This document shows positions 6,673 to 10,061 of a DNA stretch of 10,061 nucleotides, piece after piece (positions within the stretch are counted from its first letter, which is position 1; each line of letters begins with the position of its first letter). The notes under the pieces were generated by a model. It was given only the letters and a program-made list of their open reading frames with translations. It was not told the origin of the DNA and made no database searches. The translations under genes and the position numbers were made by a program. The stretch is from an uncultured Clostridia bacterium (GTDB taxonomy: Bacteria > Bacillota > Clostridia > TANB77 > CAG-508), in the NCBI GenBank assembly GCA_948739805.1, contig CAPYID010000052.1:1-10061 (forward strand). The letters are read 5' to 3'.

Positions 6673-8389
6673 ATGCTAAACTTGAAATACAAAGACTTCA
6701 AAGTACGGACTATATATAAGACTATCTAGAGAAGATGGCGACAAGCAAGAAAGTGAAAGTATCGGTAATCAAAGAAATATTTTGCAAAGATATGTAAAGG
6801 AGAATAATTTAACATTAATTAAAGAATACATTGATGATGGTATATCTGGAACTACATTTGACAGACCTGGATTTAATGAAATGCTACAAGACATTGAAAA
6901 CAAAAGTATTAATATGGTAATAACAAAAGACCTATCAAGACTTGGAAGGGATTACATTAAAACAGGGCATTATATAGAAAATTACTTTCCACAAAACAAT
7001 ATAAGATATGTTGCAATAACAGATGGAATAGACACCTATATTGATAGCACAAATAACGACATAACACCTTTTAAAGCAATTATGAATGATTACTATGCTA
7101 AGGATATTTCAAAAAAGATTAGAAGTGTTTATAAGGAAAAACAAAAAAATGGAGAGTATCTATGTAGTATTCCAGCATATCGGATATAAAAGACATCCTA
7201 GTATTAAAAACAAGCTAATTATTGATGAACAAGTAAAAAACATTGTAGAAAAAATATTTGATATGTATGCAAATGGACATGGTAGTGTGGAAATAGTAAA
7301 TTACTTAAATTCTAATAAATACTTATCCCCTACTGGCTATAGAAAAACTGGTTTGGTACAAGATAAGACGTGGTCGAAATCTTTGATTTCGTGTCCACGG
7401 CTATATGCAAGCGAAGTCGTATGAAAACAAAATAAACTATAATTGGAATGAAGTAACACTATGCAATATGTTAAAAAACGAAGTGTATATTGGAAACACA
7501 GTCCAAAATAAGAAATCCGTTGTTTCATACAAAGTACATAAAATAAGAACAGTTGAAAAAGAAAATCAAATAAGAGTAAACAATACACACGAGCCTATTA
7601 TAGACCAAGATACTTTTGAAAAGGTACAATGTATTCTTGAAAAAAGGGGAACAAACACAAAACTAAAATACGACTACTTATTAAGAGGATTACTTTACTG
7701 TTATCATTGCAAAAGAAAACTGCAAATTGTGCTTAAGAAAAATTCAAGAAGAAATGCACAATCACATCCATATATAATATGTGCAGACTATAAAAAAAGA
7801 GGTTGTTTTCCATTAAGTATTAATTATGAAAAGTTTGAAAAACATATAATTTATGTTGTGAAAAAGATATGTCAAATATATGCTGACAAAGAAATTTTTT
7901 ATTCAATCTATGAGAAATATCAAAACAAAACACTTGATATTCGAGATGGATATAAAAAGAAATTAGAACAGATTGATAAGGCAATATTGGATATAAATAA
8001 CAACTTGGACAAAATGTATATGGATAAATTACAAAGCATCATTCTTGAAGAAGATTATATTAGAGTATCTCGGGAAATTTATATTTGAAAGAACGAATCT
8101 GATAAAACAAAAAGAAGAATTAGAGCAAAAACTAATTGGAACAGAAGAAAAAATAAACACTGAAAACAAAGCAAAAGAAGAAAAAGAATTAGATGAATTA
8201 ATAGAAAACTTTTTGAAATTAGAGCAAATAGATAAAATATATTTATACAGACTAATCAATAAAATTGAAATAGACAAAGACAAAAATGTGTATATCTATT
8301 TTAACTTTTCAAAACTAAATTCTATTAATGAGAACTTAGATGAATTTATCAAAATAGAGGAACTACTTAATGAACAAAAGATAGGCTAA
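6673..8389 (+). CDS. Large serine recombinase, copy 2, full length with four +1 shifts at CGG
   Basis: Read with the C skipped at CGG 6706, 7181, 7398 and 8071, this is one uninterrupted 570-residue recombinase; read conventionally it is five fragments. ATG 6673 follows AGGAGG (6663-6668). Domains: resolvase about 12-160 with GLYIRLSRED (catalytic Ser18, Arg16), SESIGNQR, DDGISGTTFDRPGFNEML and TKDLSRLGRDYI; Recombinase domain about 168-330 (GYKRH, KLIIDEQ, IFDMY, LSPTGYRKTG, NMLKNEVYIGNTV); zinc ribbon Cys342, Cys345, Cys369, Cys377; coiled coil about 395-520; C-terminal INKIEIDKDKNVYIYFNFS. It would use a 5'-phosphoserine intermediate to excise and integrate the element. A 19-residue insert at 231-249 comes from a 58-bp hairpin element. 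Frame arithmetic closes exactly: 1717 bases minus four skipped bases is 571 codons. Without the shift at codon 12 only an 18-residue peptide is made. Alternative: a pseudogene. Confidence 0.85.
6706..6709 (+). other. CGG +1 shift site (copy 2, codon 12)
   Basis: From ATG 6673 the frame is GTA CGG ACT and hits TAG after seven more codons. Skipping the C gives GTA GGA CTA, that is KVGLYIRLSRED, the start of the catalytic domain. The downstream frame has no start codon of its own between its last upstream stop and GLYIRLS, so the shift decides whether the catalytic serine is translated. Confidence 0.8.
7181..7184 (+). other. CGG +1 shift site (copy 2, PAY-GYK)
   Basis: TAT CGG ATA TAA in frame; skipping the C gives TAT GGA TAT AAA (AYGYKRH). 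Same alignment position as site 216 in copy 1. Confidence 0.8.
7365..7422 (+). mobile_element. 58-bp hairpin insertion inside recombinase copy 2
   Basis: Copy 1 has no counterpart here: VQNENKTNY against VQD[insert]ENKINY. The insert is visibly richer in G and C than its surroundings. Its left part folds as CGTGG-t-CGAAATC-ttt-GATTTCG-tgt-CCACG (7369-7399). An AT may be duplicated at the ends (7363-7364 and 7421-7422). Its length is 1 modulo 3, yet a CGG in it at 7398 supplies a +1 shift, so 57 bases are read as 19 residues (KTWSKSLISCPGYMQAKSY) and the gene stays open. No second copy is present in the window. It looks like a REP/MITE-like palindromic element. Confidence 0.6.
7398..7401 (+). 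other. CGG +1 shift site inside the 58-bp insert
   Basis: CCA CGG CTA in frame, with TGA 24 bases later. Skipping the C gives CCA GGC TAT (PGYMQAKSY) and rejoins YENKINYNWNE in the correct frame. Confidence 0.75.
8071..8074 (+). other. CGG +1 shift site (copy 2, coiled coil)
   Basis: TCT CGG GAA in frame, with TGA soon after. Skipping the C gives TCT GGG AAA, that is RVSGKFIFERTNL, which aligns without gap to RISTRFVNERDKL of copy 1. Confidence 0.8.
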
Positions 8390-8405
8390 AAATTTGCATA
8401 AACTA

Positions 8406-8434
8406 TTGAATAAATCATAAAATAATGATAAAAT
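8406..8434 (+). promoter_or_regulatory. Promoter of the toxin-antitoxin operon
   Basis: TTGAAT (8406-8411), 17-nt spacer, TAAAAT (8429-8434), 36 bases before ATG 8470. It begins 16 bases after the recombinase stop. Confidence 0.5.
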
Positions 8435-8469
8435 TACGATAATAGATTTTATAAAGGGAGAATAAAATT

Positions 8470-8754
8470 ATGATAAATATAAGACCTGTATCAGATTTAA
8501 GAAATAAATATCCAGAAATTGAGGAATTGGTTTTAAAGGAGGATGAAGCAGTGTATCTAACAAAAAACGGATATGGCTCAATGGTAGTAATGAGCTTAGA
8601 AAAATATGCAAAATTAATGTCAGATACAGAATATGATGAGTATGTTGAAAAAGCATTAGACGAAGCAGATAGACAAGCAGAAGATCCAAATACAAAATAT
8701 CTTACAAAAGAAGAAGTATTTGGAAAATTAAGGAGGAAACTAAATGGAGGATAG
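8470..8754 (+). CDS. Phd/YefM family antitoxin
   Basis: 94 residues. Residues about 4-49 carry the Phd/YefM DNA-binding and dimerisation fold: IRPVSDLRNKY, EAVYLTKNGYGSMVVMSLEKYAKL. Residues about 57-94 (YVEKALDEADRQAEDPNTKY, LTKEEVFGKLRRKL) form the charged tail that wraps and neutralises the toxin. AAAGGGAG at 8453-8460 precedes the ATG. It overlaps the toxin gene by 11 bases, as usual for such pairs, and by family rule should autorepress the promoter at 8406. Its tail is repeated as a separate gene at 9071-9241. Confidence 0.88.
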   Translation: MINIRPVSDLRNKYPEIEELVLKEDEAVYLTKNGYGSMVVMSLEKYAKLMSDTEYDEYVEKALDEADRQAEDPNTKYLTKEEVFGKLRRKLNGG

Positions 8755-9058
8755 TAAGTACAAAATAACTTTTTTGCCATTATTTTATGAGGACTTGGAT
8801 AAAATCATGGATTATATAATCCACAAATTAAATAATGAGATAGCAGATAAGAATTTACTCGATAAAATAGAAAGAGAAATAGAGGTAAGAGCTAATAGTT
8901 CAGCACAGTATGAAAAATATAAATCATCGAAAAATAGAAAAATGATTTATTACAGAATTTATGTAAATAATTATACGATATTTTACACCATAAAAGATAA
9001 AACTATGGAAGTAAGAAGAATTTTATATTCAAGAAGAAATTTTAAAAAATTAATATAA
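8744..9058 (+). CDS. RelE/ParE superfamily toxin
   Basis: 104 residues: YKITFLPLFYEDLDKIMDYI at the N-terminus, a helical hairpin (about 20-55), then strands KMIYYRIYVNNYTIFYTI and the family ending VRRILYSRRNF. Known: RelE-type members cleave mRNA on the ribosome and ParE-type members poison gyrase; the sequence alone does not say which this is. AAGGAGG inside the antitoxin gene (about 8729-8735) drives its ATG. The operon likely stabilises the accessory region by post-segregational killing, or acts against phage. Confidence 0.85.
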   Translation: MEDSKYKITFLPLFYEDLDKIMDYIIHKLNNEIADKNLLDKIEREIEVRANSSAQYEKYKSSKNRKMIYYRIYVNNYTIFYTIKDKTMEVRRILYSRRNFKKLI

Positions 9059-9070
9059 GGAGGAATTAAT

Positions 9071-9241
9071 ATGAATGAAGAAGAAATAGAAAAAGCAATA
9101 GAAGAAAAATTCGGAATGACAGAAGAAGAAATAGAAGTTGCATTAGACGAAGCAGAAAGAGAGGCACAAGATCCAAATACGAAATATTATACACAAGAAG
9201 AATTAGATTTAATGGTAAGAAAAATCTTAAATGAGAAATAA
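9071..9241 (+). CDS. Stand-alone antitoxin-tail protein, 56 aa
   Basis: Third gene of the operon, ATG 9071 twelve bases after the toxin stop, with AAGGAGG at about 9057-9063. Residues 20-56 (EIEVALDEAEREAQDPNTKY, YTQEELDLMVRKIL) match the last 37 residues of the antitoxin at about 20 of 37 positions, including an uninterrupted DPNTKY. The Phd/YefM DNA-binding fold is absent; residues 1-19 are an acidic helix (EEEIEKAIEEKFGMTEEE). Seen: tail duplication as its own gene with its own ribosome site. Inferred: it could bind the toxin without touching DNA, and so change conditional cooperativity or act as an extra buffer. The alternative is a remnant of a second antitoxin gene whose 5' part was deleted. 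Confidence 0.7.
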   Translation: MNEEEIEKAIEEKFGMTEEEIEVALDEAEREAQDPNTKYYTQEELDLMVRKILNEK

Positions 9242-9313
9242 TTTAAAATCAAAAATTTTTATTTCAGAATGCAAAGCGTTGTAACATAAGAATGTACAAG
9301 CTTTTGCAAGCCA

Positions 9314-9359
9314 GTTGGTATATTTTAAAATCCACACCTGTGAGGTTTATTAACTTCCA
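9314..9359 (-). repeat. 46-nt repeat, inverted partner of 1451-1496
   Basis: The reverse complement begins TGGAAGTTAATAA, has TGTGG in the middle and ends AAAATATACCAAC, matching the first copy at about 36 of 46 positions. In the middle the first copy has CACCTG where this one has CAGGTG. Confidence 0.6.
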
Positions 9360-9452
9360 TATAGGAAAATTTAGTAATTGAATATAAAAATATTTACAGC
9401 AATAAGATATTAAATTAAGACAATGAAAACTATTTCTGTACCAATAACAATA

Positions 9453-9484
9453 TCTAATATTTTAAAAAAATATAAAATATTAGA
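9453..9484. repeat. 12-bp AT-rich inverted repeat
   Basis: TCTAATATTTTA (9453-9464) and its exact reverse complement TAAAATATTAGA (9473-9484) are separated by 8 bases. No T-run follows on either strand. It lies just before the promoter at 9492, so an operator role is possible. Confidence 0.5.
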
Positions 9485-9491
9485 AAAAGTG

Positions 9492-9520
9492 CTGACAAAT
9501 TAAATTGAGCACGTTATACT
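9492..9520 (+). promoter_or_regulatory. Promoter of the DUF6809-like gene
   Basis: CTGACA (9492-9497), 17-nt spacer, TATACT (9515-9520). The -10 lies in TATACTACCAGTAA, which recurs with one change at 5563-5576. Confidence 0.6.
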
Positions 9521-9552
9521 ACCAGTAAATTATAAATATGGAGGTAGTAAAT

Positions 9553-9883
9553 ATGTGTGAAATTGAAAAAGGGATTTTAAATAATCTATTTGAAAGTAGA
9601 GAATCAAATTTATATGTATTAACAGAAATGGACAAAAAGCAAATTGAAAATTTAACAAAGGATAATGATACTTATGAGAAATTATTTAATATAATTGAGG
9701 AGTTATCAGATGATACAAAAAAATTAGACAAAGTTAGAGATAGTTTAGATAGTTATATAGATAGAATAAATATTGCAGGTTCCTATGAAAACGAAAAGTT
9801 CTATAAAATACGGATTTTCAGATGCAATTAATTTAATTTTAGACTGTGCAAAATTGCCAAATATGTCTGCAAATAATTTTTAG
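9553..9883 (+). CDS. DUF6809-like small protein with a +1 shift at CGG
   Basis: Read with the C skipped at CGG 9811 this is a 109-residue protein ending NLILDCAKLPNMSANNF. Without the shift it stops after IRIFRCN and loses the C-terminal helix. Seen: GGAGG at 9540-9544 eight bases before ATG 9553; a helical N-terminus (IEKGILNNLFESRESNL), a long charged helical middle, and after the shift KFYKIGFSDAINLILD, which fits the closing pattern of DUF6809-type proteins (E-x-F/Y-x-x-GF-x-x-x-x-x-L). These occur in Firmicutes mobile elements and phages; function unknown. The ATG at 9538 lies on the ribosome site and is unlikely. It is unrelated to the recombinases, so it is independent evidence for the CGG effect. 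The family name is from memory of the pattern. Confidence 0.7.
9811..9814 (+). other. CGG +1 shift site (DUF6809-like gene)
   Basis: ATA CGG ATT in frame reaches TAA five codons after the CGG. Skipping the C gives ATA GGA TTT, producing YKIGFSDAINLIL, and opens the frame for 23 more codons to TAG 9881. Confidence 0.75.
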
Positions 9884-9900
9884 AATATCAAAACAAATGT

Positions 9901-9929
9901 TTGACAAAGCGAAAAATGTGTTATATAAT
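9901..9929 (+). promoter_or_regulatory. Consensus sigma-A promoter
   Basis: TTGACA (9901-9906), 17-nt spacer, TATAAT (9924-9929): a perfect consensus match, 29 bases before ATG 9959. High expression is expected. Confidence 0.85.
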
Positions 9930-9958
9930 GTGAAAAAATAAGAGTGGAGTGATACTAT

Positions 9959-10061
9959 ATGAAAAAGAAAAAAAGTATAACATATATACAGATGCTAGTT
10001 TTGATAATAAAAGTAGTGTTGCAACATATTCAATTATAATAATGTCAGAAAATAAAATTTT
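9959..10061 (+). CDS. RNase H-like protein, 5' fragment, uncertain start
   Basis: The frame beginning YNIYTDASFDNKSSVATYSI (from about 9976) has the first strand and catalytic Asp of the RNase H fold (YTDAS, as in the YTDGS motif of RNase HI) and runs off the window. The well-spaced start is ATG 9959 with GGAGTGA (9946-9952), but ATG reads MKKKKSITYIQ in a different frame; one more A in the A7 run (9968-9974) would join them. GTG 9949 is in the right frame but has a poor ribosome site. So the gene either starts at GTG, is switched by poly-A length or slippage, or contains a homopolymer error. The shift needed is -1 (or +2), unlike the CGG sites. Confidence 0.5.

Larger units (their letters stand above)
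9242..9491. other. Intergenic region with inverted repeats, no gene
   Basis: No supportable ORF. It contains the inverted copy of the 46-nt repeat (9314-9359), a TGCAAAAGC / GCTTTGCA hairpin next to it (about 9271-9309, best read on the minus strand) and the AT-rich inverted repeat at 9453-9484. Confidence 0.5.

Noticed and set aside
6651..6719. Leader peptide MITDRRLNAKLEIQ... before recombinase copy 2
   Set aside because: AAGGAG is only three bases before its ATG, it is just 22 codons, and it overlaps the better AGGAGG/ATG 6673 start. The CGG at 6658 is out of its frame.
7365..7422. Ribosome hopping (T4 gene 60 or mitochondrial byp style) over the 58-bp insert
   Set aside because: No matching take-off and landing codons flank the insert, and its own in-frame CGG at 7398 restores the frame in the same way as six other sites, which is simpler.
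7337..7588. Minus-strand open frame across recombinase copy 2
   Set aside because: It is the complement of the conserved recombinase coding sequence, has low-complexity Phe/Leu/Cys content and no ribosome site. Other minus-strand frames at 8029-8283 and 8415-8780 were rejected for the same reason.
216..9814. Systematic sequencing error inserting C before GG
   Set aside because: Many GGN, AGG and TGG occurrences in the same genes have no extra C, and every extra C is exactly at a codon boundary before a glycine. An error process should ignore frame. Raw reads are still needed to exclude it fully.
1..10061. tRNA gene (for example a CGG-reading suppressor), rRNA or CRISPR array
   Set aside because: No T-arm GGTTCRA-type motif with pairing arms, no rRNA-like stretch and no regularly spaced direct repeats were seen on either strand.

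Overview
The window is very AT-rich DNA with A/T-ending codons, strong AAGGAGG-type ribosome binding sites, some TTG starts, and gene families typical of Firmicutes. An uncultured gut Clostridia-like (or related low-GC Firmicutes) accessory region is the best guess; no marker gene fixes the taxon.

Layout. (1) 3-1378: the last 457 residues of a large serine recombinase (copy 1), then two intrinsic terminators with folded sequence between them. (2) 1670-3376: a doubtful small ORF, a membrane-anchored DNA/RNA non-specific endonuclease, and a protein that looks like two degenerate DUF3006-type units. (3) 3427-5375: a promoter and an overlapping AAA ATPase-RloB pair, an AbiL/RloAB-like candidate phage-defence operon, closed by a perfect 14-bp inverted repeat. 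(4) 5376-5771: no convincing gene, several small hairpins and a 14-bp palindrome. (5) 5806-6045, minus strand: an XRE-type repressor-like protein. (6) 6173-8389: two small ORFs, one eroded ORF, then a second, complete large serine recombinase (copy 2) carrying a 58-bp hairpin insertion. (7) 8406-9241: a Phd/YefM antitoxin, a RelE/ParE toxin and a third gene encoding only the antitoxin C-terminal region. (8) 9492-10061: a DUF6809-like gene and the start of an RNase H-like gene.

The central observation is about decoding. Seven CGG codons lie in the reading frame of recognisable genes: five in the two recombinases' ancestral-type sequence, one in the 58-bp insert, and one in the unrelated DUF6809-like gene (positions 216, 688, 6706, 7181, 7398, 8071, 9811; four in copy 2, two in copy 1, one in the last gene). 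At every one the protein breaks frame, always by +1, and skipping the C so that GGN is read as glycine restores the homologous protein. No other frame break occurs inside these three genes. Five CGG triplets that fall out of frame in intact reading frames (NNC GGN) cause no break. CGA and CGT are read as ordinary arginine codons. The simplest reading is that CGG has no normal arginine tRNA in this host and is decoded as a +1 shift, or as a four-base CGGN glycine codon. This would turn two apparent pseudogenes and one truncated gene into full-length proteins. It is inferred from sequence only; tRNA content, proteomics and raw reads are needed to confirm it.
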